NCBI GenBank assembly: GCA_021413825.1
Contig: JAIOPQ010000093.1
Span: 1-34,088 of the forward strand
Direction of reading: 5' to 3'
From: Spirochaetia bacterium
GTDB taxonomy: Bacteria > Spirochaetota > Leptospiria > Leptospirales > Leptonemataceae
DNA: 34,088 nt
Shown: positions 16,176 to 24,939 of the stretch, one piece after another
How the letters are laid out: every line of letters starts with the position of its first letter
Position numbering within the stretch: position 1 is the first letter of the stretch
Translations under genes and position numbers: made by a program
The notes under the pieces: model-generated
Told to the model about the DNA's origin: nothing
Databases searched by the model: none
The model's input: the letters and a program-made list of their open reading frames with translations, nothing else

Positions 16176-16672
16176 GTGCCGAGCAATCCAGCTCCAGCAA
16201 GAAGTGGAAATACGCGCTTCCCTTCCCTGGGATCGAAAATGCCGTTTGCAAACGTCCAGAAATGCATCATGAAAGAAAGAAATAGCGATTCTACAGTACA
16301 GAAAGTAACATACGGCAGCCACGAGTACTTCATTGGAATCAGGAAGCGCAGTGCGATAATTGCAATCGCAGATCCAATTTCCATACCAATCAAGAACTTA
16401 TGACGCGCAACGCGATCTACCAGGCGCGAATATCCCAGGTAAATTACGAACATGAAAACTGCATTAAGCAGATACATGTATGGAATCTTTTCAGGACCCG
16501 CTTCTTTTAGAAAATATCCATCGCGCCCAATCCGACCGATCTCAATCCCTGCCATGGTAATGAACCAGAGCGTTGCTGTTGTAAATAGCCTTGGCGCTTC
16601 GTGTTCAGTGATTCCAAACCATTGGCTGAGCTTTTTCTCAGTGCGTTTGAACATTAGAACGGCTGTGCTCAT
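16154..16672 (-). CDS. MFS-HEAT-CNB protein, 5' part (first four transmembrane segments), frameshifted
   Basis: 172 residues covering the N-terminal half of the transporter: LFTTATLWFITMAGIEIG (TM1), YMYLLNAVFMFVIYLGY (TM2), FLIGMEIGSAIAIIALRFL (TM3), YVTFCTVESLFLSFMMHF (TM4), then GKRVFPLLAGAGLLGT, the start of TM5. After that threonine the frame runs into six unrelated residues and a stop. The rest of the protein resumes in another frame directly with KVDDGKLAKDSGFF, the loop before TM7. So the end of TM5 and all of TM6 are absent as well as the frame being shifted. The ATG overlaps the symporter stop by 4 bases, so translation is coupled. Confidence 0.75.
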   Translation of the reverse strand: MSTAVLMFKRTEKKLSQWFGITEHEAPRLFTTATLWFITMAGIEIGRIGRDGYFLKEAGPEKIPYMYLLNAVFMFVIYLGYSRLVDRVARHKFLIGMEIGSAIAIIALRFLIPMKYSWLPYVTFCTVESLFLSFMMHFWTFANGIFDPREGKRVFPLLAGAGLLGTKSMTES

Positions 16673-18102
16673 GCTGCTTGCGCCTGAATTTGGGGTTTGC
16701 GTTGTTCAATCAATGAAATAGAAACATATACAATTACTGAAACTACGGGTGGGATCAGAGTATCGATCCCGGCATAATGCAATGGTACTTTTTCAAATAC
16801 TACGAAAACTAGATAGAGCACCAGCCTGAGTACGGAGGGAATAACGATTGCATAGAAGGCTGCGTTCGCAGTTCCTTTTTTCCAATATACTCCGAATACG
16901 AGAGGTACGAGGCATCCTGCAAACACCATGTCAAACGATAGAACCAGTAAATCCCCAGGGTTTGGTTTAACGTGAGCAAATAGAATAGCAAGTAACGTTA
17001 CAGGAACGCACATCCAGCGCGAATAGAAGAGCAGTTTGTGCTGCGGAATTAAGTTTGGGAAATTCTTTTGCAAAATATTTCGAGTAATGACTGTTGCAGT
17101 AGACATGATTACGCCATCGGCTGTTGAGATACATGCACCGACTAGCCCGACGAGGACCATCATTGCAATTCCTTGCGGCAGATGTTCCTGAACGAACTGT
17201 AAAATTACAGCTGGTCCTTCCTTGGCTCCAACTTCAGGCGAATAGTAGAGCGTAGCCACCATGCCAAGGACAGACATGGTCAGACCAACCAGAATGGTAA
17301 TGAATCCAGCCACCAGGCAGGAAGTCCTGGCCGCTCTTGGTGTCTTGGCTGCAAAAACACGCTCCATAAAATCCAGAGCAACAATATCGCCCAGACCGAG
17401 CGCGGCGAGTTGGGCCCAGGTCAGCCAGGGTCCCAGCTTATCAGGCTCAACTTTATAAAGCGGCTCCCAGCTAAAGTTTGCCTCAAGGACTTTTGTAAGC
17501 ACGTCTTTGTCGTGCGCTGCAACGATAAAGACGCAGGCAGCAATGAAACCAACAATGGTCACGCCAATCTGTAAGATGTCATTCCAGGTAACAGCGAATA
17601 GCCCGCCGGCCATTGTGTAGACCATAACGATGATAGAGATTCCAATCACCGAAGCCAGCGTAGGCCAGCCAAAGATAAACTCGAATAGAATGCCCACACC
17701 TGCAACGTTGGCAGCTAGAAGAGTTGCAAAACTCAGGACGCACAGAACCGAGACCAGAAGCTCAACTCGTTTATCATAGCGGCGAAAATAAAAGTCAGGA
17801 AGCGTGAGCAGCTTCATCTTGTTCAAAGGTTCAGCAAAGAAGATTCCCGTAAGAATAAGCGAAATGCCTATTCCTGTGGCAAATATGTTGCCCGCCCAGA
17901 AACCACCAGAGAAAGCACCGTACGCATTGTTGAAGGTGCCACCAATCTCAATGGCCTGGCCAGTTTGCGACATTGCAAGCACCCAGAATGGGATAATGTT
18001 ACCCGCAACGAAGTAGTTCTTGACTTTCCCACCGATCTGTCCGGCGGAATAGATCCCAATGATAAAGCTGATTGCAACGAAAGTCAGAATTGGCAGTAAC
18101 AT
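16669..18102 (-). CDS. sodium:solute symporter family protein
   Basis: This is a 477-residue inner-membrane transporter of the SSS family (Na+-coupled uptake of small organic solutes), with about 13 hydrophobic segments, close to the usual length. Seen: N-terminal FVAGNIIPFWVLAMSQTG, FAEPLNKMKLLTLPDFYFRRY between helices, YTMAGGLFAVTWNDILQ (the family's signature near TM5-6), and GACISTADGVIMSTATVITRN near TM8, which carries the paired Ser/Thr of the sodium site. Substrate not deducible. Its stop overlaps the start of the MFS-HEAT-CNB gene by 4 bases, linking the two transporters. Confidence 0.92.
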   Translation of the reverse strand: MLLPILTFVAISFIIGIYSAGQIGGKVKNYFVAGNIIPFWVLAMSQTGQAIEIGGTFNNAYGAFSGGFWAGNIFATGIGISLILTGIFFAEPLNKMKLLTLPDFYFRRYDKRVELLVSVLCVLSFATLLAANVAGVGILFEFIFGWPTLASVIGISIIVMVYTMAGGLFAVTWNDILQIGVTIVGFIAACVFIVAAHDKDVLTKVLEANFSWEPLYKVEPDKLGPWLTWAQLAALGLGDIVALDFMERVFAAKTPRAARTSCLVAGFITILVGLTMSVLGMVATLYYSPEVGAKEGPAVILQFVQEHLPQGIAMMVLVGLVGACISTADGVIMSTATVITRNILQKNFPNLIPQHKLLFYSRWMCVPVTLLAILFAHVKPNPGDLLVLSFDMVFAGCLVPLVFGVYWKKGTANAAFYAIVIPSVLRLVLYLVFVVFEKVPLHYAGIDTLIPPVVSVIVYVSISLIEQRKPQIQAQAA

Positions 18103-18274
18103 CTGTAAAACTGACCCCCCTTTGAACAGGTCCGTAGTCCATTATCGAACAAACGAGCCGGTCTAGCCTCACACTTAGCACATTTTATGCCATCACTTTC
18201 CGGGAATGGCAGGATTTGAGTGGGCATGAAAAAATGGTGACCGATAGCCGATCAAGCACATCCTCGCCTTTCGC

Positions 18275-18280
18275 AAGGAG
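18275..18280 (+). promoter_or_regulatory. ribosome binding site fixing a TTG start
   Basis: AAGGAG, followed by six bases and then TTG at 18287. There is no in-frame ATG nearby, so the site decides the start of the PRMT-like gene. Confidence 0.7.
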
Positions 18281-18286
18281 ATTCCT

Positions 18287-19153
18287 TTGACATCCAGAAT
18301 TGAGTATAACAACCCGGTAGCAATTGGCGCCCTTGGCCTTCCGTACCACTATGAGATGGTATCGGATGCAGTGCGAGTGGCCCCGTTTAAGAAGGCCATT
18401 CAGGCAGTATCCAAAGGGAAAATCGTAATCGAAAGCGGCTGCGGAACAGGAATCATGAGCATACTTGCAGCAAAGGCCGGTGCAAAGATGGTCTATGCTA
18501 TCGAGATCGATCCTAAGATCGCAGAATTCGCACAACGTAATTTTGATAAGAATGGACTGAAGAATGTGAAGCTGTTACAGAAGAGCACGCTTGACGTCAC
18601 GCTCGATGATCTGGGCGGTCAACGACCTCAGGTTATTATCGCAGAAAACTTGAGCACGTGGCAGGCAACTGAACCGGAAGTTCAGGTAATGAATCATATG
18701 AATAAGATGCTTGCAGATCCCAGGTGCGTGCGCCTACCAATGCGGGTTCACAATACTCTTGAACTTGCCGGAACAAAATTCCTATTTGAAAATATAGTAG
18801 AACTAAAGACGCACTTCTTTGAATTCACCGGAATCAAAAAACCAAAACCTCTGTCCAAACCAACTGTATTTTCAATATTTGATTTCAACGGACCTGTTGC
18901 AACTTCGTACGATAAGAGTATTGAGGTTAAAGCATCCGCCCCGGGCGTAATCAACAGTCTCCGCCTTACCTCACCGCTGGAATTGATCAAAGGTGTTAAG
19001 TTCAAATCATCAGATTCGCTTATGCCACCGGTCATTGTTCCGCTAAAGGAAGACCTGAAGGTAAAAGTTGGAAACGTAGTCCGCGTGCAAATTCGCTACA
19101 ATACCAATACGGACTGGGAACGATTCCAGGCAAGCGCTCGTATCGTTAAATAA
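18287..19153 (+). CDS. PRMT-like class I methyltransferase
   Basis: This 288-residue cytoplasmic protein is built like a protein arginine methyltransferase: an N-terminal helix YHYEMVSDAVRVAPFKKAI (about 20-38) equivalent to the PRMT YHxxMLxDxxRxxxYxxAI segment, SAM-binding motif I VIESGCGTGI (47-56), acidic loop AIEIDP (71-76), and IIAENLSTW where PRMTs have the first glutamate of the double-E loop. The second half (about 150-288) is a beta-barrel-like domain, again as in PRMTs. The double-E loop is not canonical, so arginine methylation is not assured; a small-molecule or other protein substrate is possible. Start is TTG with an AAGGAG site. Single gene between two minus-strand sets. Confidence 0.78.
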   Translation: MTSRIEYNNPVAIGALGLPYHYEMVSDAVRVAPFKKAIQAVSKGKIVIESGCGTGIMSILAAKAGAKMVYAIEIDPKIAEFAQRNFDKNGLKNVKLLQKSTLDVTLDDLGGQRPQVIIAENLSTWQATEPEVQVMNHMNKMLADPRCVRLPMRVHNTLELAGTKFLFENIVELKTHFFEFTGIKKPKPLSKPTVFSIFDFNGPVATSYDKSIEVKASAPGVINSLRLTSPLELIKGVKFKSSDSLMPPVIVPLKEDLKVKVGNVVRVQIRYNTNTDWERFQASARIVK

Positions 19154-19179
19154 ACTGAATCAATAAGCGAACGCCTGAG

Positions 19180-20019
19180 CTATATTGAAGCTGGCATACC
19201 AGGCGTTTCTTGGCTGAGTAGATTTTTGAGCAGCGCATCTTTATTTAGAACAGTCTCTTGATGGAGCATGTGAACGATTCGTGCTTTCAGTTTCAAGAAT
19301 TCAATTGAGAGTTTAATATCAAGCCCACGTTCTGTTGGAAACGGAACCTGTATCTGGGCCAGTATCCGACCCGGGCGTGCAGAGATAACAATAATGCGAG
19401 TAGATAAGAAGATTGCTTCTTCTACGTCGTGCGTAACAAATAGAATTGTGCTCTTTTCGTGCTGACTTAAAAAACAAAGCAACACCTGCATTTCTTCGCG
19501 GGTCTGCGCGTCCAGTGATCCAAACGGTTCATCCATCAACAGTACCCGCGGGCTATTCAATAGTGCGCGCGCGATTGCCACGCGTTGCTTCATTCCACCT
19601 GACAATTCCCTTGGGAAACTTTTGTGAAAGTCCTTTAGCCCCATGAGATTTAGCAAATTGGTAGCGCGCTGCGTTTGGATGAACGTTGCATCCTTTGACC
19701 TTTTTTGAGCCTTGAGTCTTTGTCCAAAGCAAACATTATCCAGAACGTTGAGCCAGGGAAAAAGTGTATAATGCTGGAAAACCATTCCCCGGTCTGACGA
19801 AGGTCCGTGAACTTCTCGGCCATCCAGAATCACTTTGCCTGCACTTGCATTATCAAGGCCCGCAACAATATTTAGAACGGTGGATTTTCCGCATCCAGAT
19901 GGGCCTATTATGCTCACAAATTCGCCACTACCAACTTCAAATGAGATAGGTGTCAATGCACGGTTTTCGCCGCTTCTGCCGCTGAATACTTTTTCAACCC
20001 CAAGGACTTCCAATTTCAT
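19180..20019 (-). CDS. ABC transporter ATP-binding protein, nitrate/sulfonate/taurine type
   Basis: This 279-residue ATPase subunit sits on the cytoplasmic face of an importer. Walker A GPSGCGKST (39-47), Q-loop VFQHYTLFPWLNV (80-92), signature LSGGMKQR (139-146), Walker B VLLMDEP (159-165), D-loop GSLDAQ and H-loop VTHDVEEAIFLS. The VFQ...LFPWL...DNV pattern is that of the SsuB/TauB/NrtD group. It is the last gene of the importer set, 37 bases after the permease. Confidence 0.93.
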   Translation of the reverse strand: MKLEVLGVEKVFSGRSGENRALTPISFEVGSGEFVSIIGPSGCGKSTVLNIVAGLDNASAGKVILDGREVHGPSSDRGMVFQHYTLFPWLNVLDNVCFGQRLKAQKRSKDATFIQTQRATNLLNLMGLKDFHKSFPRELSGGMKQRVAIARALLNSPRVLLMDEPFGSLDAQTREEMQVLLCFLSQHEKSTILFVTHDVEEAIFLSTRIIVISARPGRILAQIQVPFPTERGLDIKLSIEFLKLKARIVHMLHQETVLNKDALLKNLLSQETPGMPASI

Positions 20020-20056
20020 CGGGCTGCTTCCGTTCTGAATGATTGCTCAACAGGTT

Positions 20057-20848
20057 TCATTTTTTGGTTGTATCTGCCCAATGAAAGACCATGCGATTGA
20101 ATTTGCGAAATAGATAGTCGATTGCAAGCCCCAGCAATCCGAGCAGAATCAAATATACTACAATTTTTGGAGTCTGAAGAAATCGCGAAAATTTCAAAAT
20201 GCGATACCCAAGGCCTTCATTCGCTGCAATTAATTCCGCGACAACAAGATACGTCCATGCCCAACCGTTGGCCAGGCGGAGCGCATCAAAAATACCTGGC
20301 AGCGACGCACGAAATAGAATCTGTGAAATCACTTCCCGCTTTCGCGCACCCAGAGTGTACCCAACCATCAACAGTTCATAAGGAACTCGCCGAATTTCAT
20401 CTGCAACCATCAGAATCAATTGGAAGAATGTTCCTACAAAAATCAGCATTACTTTGGGAAACTCACCAATTCCAAAAAGCAGCATCAAGATTGGAATCAA
20501 GGCCGGGACTGGAACATACCGAATAAACTCAGTCAGGGGCTGGAGGAACCCCTCTGCAACCTGATACGACCCTATCATTACGCCGATTGGAATTGCAAGC
20601 GCTGCCGCCAGAAGAAATCCAGCAGTTACGCGAAAAATGCTCATCTGAATATCCAGAAAAAAATTGGGATCAAAAAGCAGATCAAAGCCTGCACGTCCAA
20701 CGTCATGCGGCGATGGAAAAAAGACGGGGTTTACAAAAGACTGAGCACTGATCAGTGCCCAACCCAGAAACGATAAAAGAAAAGCTGCGACAGCCGCGCT
20801 ATAGTACACGCGGCGCGGAATGTCGCGCCTGAGCAAGAACCATTTCAC
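20057..20848 (-). CDS. ABC transporter permease, nitrate/sulfonate/taurine type
   Basis: This is a 263-residue inner-membrane permease with about six transmembrane segments (first at about 15-37, AAVAAFLLSFLGWALI). It has the EAA-like cytoplasmic loop YTLGARKREVISQILFRASLPGIFDALR that docks on the ATPase, and the family phrase YVPVPALIPILMLLFGIGE. SsuC/TauC-like (family knowledge). One permease gene in the set implies a homodimer. 21 bases follow the stop of the substrate-binding protein gene. Confidence 0.92.
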   Translation of the reverse strand: MKWFLLRRDIPRRVYYSAAVAAFLLSFLGWALISAQSFVNPVFFPSPHDVGRAGFDLLFDPNFFLDIQMSIFRVTAGFLLAAALAIPIGVMIGSYQVAEGFLQPLTEFIRYVPVPALIPILMLLFGIGEFPKVMLIFVGTFFQLILMVADEIRRVPYELLMVGYTLGARKREVISQILFRASLPGIFDALRLANGWAWTYLVVAELIAANEGLGYRILKFSRFLQTPKIVVYLILLGLLGLAIDYLFRKFNRMVFHWADTTKK

Positions 20849-20869
20849 AGTTTCCCCCCGTTCATGTTT

Positions 20870-21880
20870 CTACTTTTTTAGAGCTTTCACAAATTTCGGT
20901 TCAAGCGCAGAGGAAAAATCCGGCTGTTTCTTAATCAACCCGGCACTGGATAGAAAATCAGTTATGGTTTTTCCACTACCTTTGAGCGACGAGTCCTGCT
21001 CAGTTGGTTCAAATGCCTTGATATTATCTTCCAGGTTGAAGAATCTCGTTCCCGGAAGGAATACTTTGTAATCCTCAGGCTTCTGCTCCACGACTTTGGC
21101 CATAATCTGAATTGCCTGCGCTTCATCGGTCTTGATGAATTCAACAACATCAAACCAGGTGGCGACAATCTTCTGAACATCAGCTTCGCGATTCCTGGCT
21201 ACGTCTTCTTTGAAAACCAGCAGATCTGGAATCAGTCCTGGAATATCGGCAGAGCTAAAGAGTAACTTACCCTTTCCGCTCTTCTGAACGTTGCTTAGCC
21301 AGGGTTGCCAGATAACTGCCGCGTCTACTTTACCGGCAATGAATGCCGCAGCCGCGTCCGGGACTGCCAGATTCTTGAACTCAACATCCTTTTCAGTCAT
21401 TCCATTCTTTGCAAGTGCCTGAAGCATCAGGAAGTGATCCACGGTTCCAATCTCAGTTGCAATGGTTTTGCCGCGCAGATCTTTGATGCTCTTGAATTCA
21501 GGTTTAGCTACCAGCCCGTCGTTTCCATGCGAGTTGTCGTTCACCAGGACTACTTTGAGCGGAATCCCTTCTGCAAGGGGAGGAATCACGTCAGACCAGG
21601 CAGATGAATTCGCGTCGATCTGACCCGTGCTGAGTGCTGTGAGCGAATCGGTATAAATTGGAAACCAGACCAGTTCAACATCAACGCCGTGTTTTGCGAA
21701 AAGGCCCTTTTCCTTTGCAATCTGCCAGGCAGTCCAGCCTGGCCAGTCGCTGTAACCAATTCGAATCGGTTTTTGCTTTTGGCATGACATTCCAAACAGG
21801 ATGGCCAGAGCCAGGCCAAGCAGAGGTACTGCTAACCGGAAAATACCTCGTTTATTTTGTTTTCTTTCTATATTATTCAT
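20870..21880 (-). CDS. ABC transporter substrate-binding lipoprotein, NMT1/SsuA-like
   Basis: This is a 336-residue binding protein with a lipoprotein signal (hydrophobic 13-31, lipobox FGMSC, Cys33). The mature part opens IRIGYSDWPGWTAWQIAKEKGLF and continues VDVELVWFPIYTDSL, VVLVNDNSHGND and ATEIGTVDHF, the pattern of the nitrate/sulfonate/bicarbonate binding family. Within it, the closest pattern I recall is the subgroup found near urea carboxylase genes and in cyanobacteria. Ligand uncertain: no sulfonate monooxygenase, nitrate reductase or urea carboxylase is in the window. GGAGGGG lies just before the ATG. It starts 60 bases after the stop of the adenylate cyclase hybrid, so it may share that transcript. 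Confidence 0.9.
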   Translation of the reverse strand: MNNIERKQNKRGIFRLAVPLLGLALAILFGMSCQKQKPIRIGYSDWPGWTAWQIAKEKGLFAKHGVDVELVWFPIYTDSLTALSTGQIDANSSAWSDVIPPLAEGIPLKVVLVNDNSHGNDGLVAKPEFKSIKDLRGKTIATEIGTVDHFLMLQALAKNGMTEKDVEFKNLAVPDAAAAFIAGKVDAAVIWQPWLSNVQKSGKGKLLFSSADIPGLIPDLLVFKEDVARNREADVQKIVATWFDVVEFIKTDEAQAIQIMAKVVEQKPEDYKVFLPGTRFFNLEDNIKAFEPTEQDSSLKGSGKTITDFLSSAGLIKKQPDFSSALEPKFVKALKK

Positions 21881-21898
21881 TTCCCCTCCAAATTCTCA

Positions 21899-21912
21899 CG
21901 GCGCTGGCGCCG
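21899..21912. repeat. GC-rich dyad between cyclase hybrid and ABC operon
   Basis: CGGCGC-TG-GCGCCG is a perfect 14-base dyad 29 bases downstream of the cyclase hybrid stop (minus strand) and 19 bases before the binding-protein start. It could attenuate or terminate the cyclase transcript; no T-run follows, so partial read-through is plausible. Confidence 0.4.
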
Positions 21913-21940
21913 CAGTGCCTAGCTGCAAGAGTCGGACCCG

Positions 21941-24754
21941 TCAGGCGACAAGATCCGATAACAGTAACTCAGCGCATCGATCCATGTAGATCTTCGCAGG
22001 TTTATCGCCAGGATCCCCGGCCACTATCTGTTGAAAGAGTGCGTTCGCGTCTCCATATGATTTTGAAAAGAAGAGGTGGACAGCCTTCTCAAATTGCGGC
22101 TTTGAATTCATGCGCTTGTCTAGAATCTCCGGCTCCTGACCGCTCAGCAGCTCGTAAACCGTGACCATTTTTGTCTTTCCTTTTACCTTGACCTTTCCGA
22201 GGAAGCGGCTATCAAACGTAGAGCGCGGATTGAGGCCATCAAGCGTGTCTTCGCTTATGATTGCTTGAATTCCAAATTTCTTTGTCAGGCTTTCGAGACG
22301 AGATGCCAGGTTTACTGCATCCGAAATTACAGTTCCTTCCATGCGCTGGGCTTCACCCACAGTTCCCAGCATCAAGTTTCCTGTATGGATTCCCACGCCA
22401 ATATTCACGGAAGGGTAGCCAGAGCTTGAACGATGTTCATTATACAGCTTCAGCTCTGAGAGCATATCTACTGCAGTCTGCACCGCATCATCTGGCCGCG
22501 TGGGGAAGAGCGCCATGATTGCATCGCCAATGTACTTATCAATAAAACCCTCGTTCTTGCGAATTACTGGCCCGAACCTTCCCAGGTAGCCGTTGATAAA
22601 ATCAAAATTCTGTTTGGGAGTCATCCCTTCTGAGAGAGTTGTAAAAGATCTGATATCGGAAAAGAGAATGCTCATGTTCTTCATGATCTGTTCACCTAGC
22701 ACTACTTCTACGATATTTTCATGTCCCAGGATACTCAGGAATTCCTTGGGCACAAAACGACCAAATGCGGCGTTAACCCTGGAAATCAACAAATGCATCT
22801 TAACGCGAGCCATCAGTTCGGATTTGTTAACTGGCTTGGTCAGATAGTCATTTGCGCCTGCCTCAAAACCAATTACAAGGTCCGTGGTTTGATTCTTTGC
22901 GGTTAAGAGCAAAATCGGAAGTTCGCTTGCCGGGAATTTTTCACGAATGGTCTCTGCTACTTCGTAACCCGACATTCTTGGCATCATAACATCCAGGAGA
23001 ATCAGGTCAAATTTCTCGCCCCGCTTTATCCGTTCAACTGCCTCAACTCCGTTGGATGCGCGTTCAATTTCATAATTATTTAAACTCAAGTGATTCGAAA
23101 GAACCTGCAGGTTTACAGGCTCATCATCTACGATTAGAATGCGTGCACGTTCGCGCTCACCCGATGGTGCATACGATTTATGCGACTTCTTCTCGGGCGA
23201 CGCAACGCTTTCAGGGAAGCTCGCCGGGACAACGTCAGGCGCAACTGAACCTTCAAACGCAGCTGCTGCCTCTTCGTTTTCTGCCAGGTCCTCTGGCTTT
23301 GATTCCAAGCGGGTAATTGTGGAGGTTGGTGCAACCACGGATTCAGTAGAAACCGGAATTGAAAAAGTAAAATGTGAGCCTTTGCCAACTTGCGACGTCA
23401 GCCAGATTTTTCCCTGATGTAGTTCGACCATTTTCTTGCTGATTGCAAGGCCAATTCCCGTTCCGCCGTATTGACGGGCAGTCGAGCCATCTGCCTGTTC
23501 AAACGATTCAAAAATTCTCTCGAACTTGTCCTCTGGAATTCCAATTCCAGTGTCGGAGACTGTGATCTCGATCATCTCTCCGTTCTGTTTTCCAGTTACT
23601 TCGATTTTTCCTGTCTCGGTAAACTTCACAGAGTTGCCAACGAGGTTCATCATTATTTGCTGTAGACGATTCTCATCGCCCGCGACAGCGCCAAGGTGCG
23701 CTGGAATTGAATTGACAATCTGAATTGACTTACCGCCCAGAAGTGCTTTCGAGAATGTGAGAACCACATCACTGATTGATCGCATGTCCACGGCTTTGAT
23801 TTGAAGTTCAATGTCTTTGTGTTTGAGTTTTGAAAAATCCAGAATATCATTTACAAGGCTTGCCAATCTTTTGCCGCTTGAAACAATCATATCCAGATTT
23901 TCTTTCTGGACGTTGGTGACCTGCCCTGCGGCTCCATCGACCATGGATTCTGCAAGGCCAATAATGCCGTTTAACGGTGTTCGCAGCTCGTGCGATGTGT
24001 TTGCGAGAAATGCATCTTTGATCTTGTCCATTTCCTGGAGTTGCTTAACTACTTCCTCCTGGGCTTCTTTGGCTTTACGCTCGCTTGCAAGGACGAGTGC
24101 CTGTTGCGTGGCCTGGTGCTTGACTAGATAAATTACCACACCCCAGGCAAGCATCATCAACGCCAGACTTGTAGCAAGTAGTGCGCCGATCAAAATTAGC
24201 TTCTGATTTACTTCACTGATTTGATTGCTGAGGCGCTTCTCAATACTTTCATTGATTAGGTCCATTCCACCTTTGTGGAGTTTCTTGTTCTCTTCGTAGT
24301 CCTTGCCGAACATTATGTCATAGGCGTCCTGTTTGTTGCCTTTGTTCAGCTTATCCATCGCCGAGGTTTCAAGCGCGGCTAACGTGTCATTTGCCTTCTG
24401 GGTTTGTTCGGCTCCGGCAGTTTTAAAGGCTGCCTGATCAATTTTGTTGGCTTCTTTGATCGCATTGTCGATCGGGTCGAGTTTAGATTCCCAGCGCTTC
24501 TGCCAGCGAAGTTCACCGGTTGCAACGGCCAGTCGCGCAGACATGGTTAATAATTCATCGAGGTATACAACCTGATCGGTTAACTTCCGCAATGCGAAGT
24601 CGACTGAAACGAGTTTATCAAATGATTTCTGCATGGCCCAGAGGTTATACCCCAGGGTTCCGAAGATTGCCATGGTTACGAGCAGGCCCCCAACCATCGC
24701 CTTTATTGGATCGAATCGATCCGACTTCAGAAATCGCGAAACAAGATTCCGCAT
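21941..24754 (-). CDS. membrane histidine kinase - receiver - class III adenylate cyclase hybrid
   Basis: This 937-residue inner-membrane sensor has TM1 (18-40), a periplasmic helical sensor (41-186), TM2 (187-211) and a short coiled signalling helix (215-245). The HisKA domain has phosphoacceptor His255 (SHELRTPLNG), and the HATPase has its N box at 370-378, DTGIGIP (401-407) and GGTGIGL (430-436). A Pro/Ala/Glu-rich linker (469-536) leads to the receiver (538-655) with Asp543/544, phosphoacceptor Asp588 and Lys640, then the cyclase catalytic domain (about 690-870). Metal aspartates are 699 (FSDIRSF) and 743 (YIGDAIMALF); Lys739 and the Asp of VISDAVNLASR are the adenine-selecting pair, so the product should be cAMP rather than cGMP. 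All catalytic parts appear intact. One polypeptide thus couples phosphorelay to cAMP production. Confidence 0.93.
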   Translation of the reverse strand: MRNLVSRFLKSDRFDPIKAMVGGLLVTMAIFGTLGYNLWAMQKSFDKLVSVDFALRKLTDQVVYLDELLTMSARLAVATGELRWQKRWESKLDPIDNAIKEANKIDQAAFKTAGAEQTQKANDTLAALETSAMDKLNKGNKQDAYDIMFGKDYEENKKLHKGGMDLINESIEKRLSNQISEVNQKLILIGALLATSLALMMLAWGVVIYLVKHQATQQALVLASERKAKEAQEEVVKQLQEMDKIKDAFLANTSHELRTPLNGIIGLAESMVDGAAGQVTNVQKENLDMIVSSGKRLASLVNDILDFSKLKHKDIELQIKAVDMRSISDVVLTFSKALLGGKSIQIVNSIPAHLGAVAGDENRLQQIMMNLVGNSVKFTETGKIEVTGKQNGEMIEITVSDTGIGIPEDKFERIFESFEQADGSTARQYGGTGIGLAISKKMVELHQGKIWLTSQVGKGSHFTFSIPVSTESVVAPTSTITRLESKPEDLAENEEAAAAFEGSVAPDVVPASFPESVASPEKKSHKSYAPSGERERARILIVDDEPVNLQVLSNHLSLNNYEIERASNGVEAVERIKRGEKFDLILLDVMMPRMSGYEVAETIREKFPASELPILLLTAKNQTTDLVIGFEAGANDYLTKPVNKSELMARVKMHLLISRVNAAFGRFVPKEFLSILGHENIVEVVLGEQIMKNMSILFSDIRSFTTLSEGMTPKQNFDFINGYLGRFGPVIRKNEGFIDKYIGDAIMALFPTRPDDAVQTAVDMLSELKLYNEHRSSSGYPSVNIGVGIHTGNLMLGTVGEAQRMEGTVISDAVNLASRLESLTKKFGIQAIISEDTLDGLNPRSTFDSRFLGKVKVKGKTKMVTVYELLSGQEPEILDKRMNSKPQFEKAVHLFFSKSYGDANALFQQIVAGDPGDKPAKIYMDRCAELLLSDLVA

Positions 24755-24939
24755 ACGACCTCCACTTCAGGTATGCCCTGTCCGTTCCGGGCGCAGCCCT
24801 TTAAATATCGGCGAGGGCATGGCCCGAGACCTGGTTGACCGGGAAAAAGAAGGATTTTCAAGCACATATTTACCCTTTCAGGCGAATCGGTCCGGAATTT
24901 CATTTGCCACGTCCTCGGCTGAGGCCGGAGTGCATATCG

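Noticed and set aside
16154..16190. Programmed -1 frameshift joining the two halves of the MFS-HEAT-CNB gene
   Set aside because: The site C-ACA-AAG is not an X-XXY-YYZ slippery heptamer, I see no stimulatory structure, and a frameshift would still leave TM5-TM6 missing.
16176..16322. N-terminal extension of the MFS-HEAT-CNB 3' part back to 16322
   Set aside because: Those 49 residues are the other-frame image of the conserved TM4-TM5 region of the upstream piece and look non-native (Cys- and His-rich, no start signal).
19170..19207. Inverted repeat AACGCCT...AGGCGTT between the PRMT-like and ABC ATPase genes as a terminator
   Set aside because: The 24-base loop is long and one arm lies inside the ATPase coding region, so it is too weak to call.
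24835..24939. 35-residue N-terminal extension of the FGGY kinase from TTG 24835
   Set aside because: The family begins just before [11 protein letters not shown]; the extension is basic and atypical, and the GTG at 24940 has its own GGAG.
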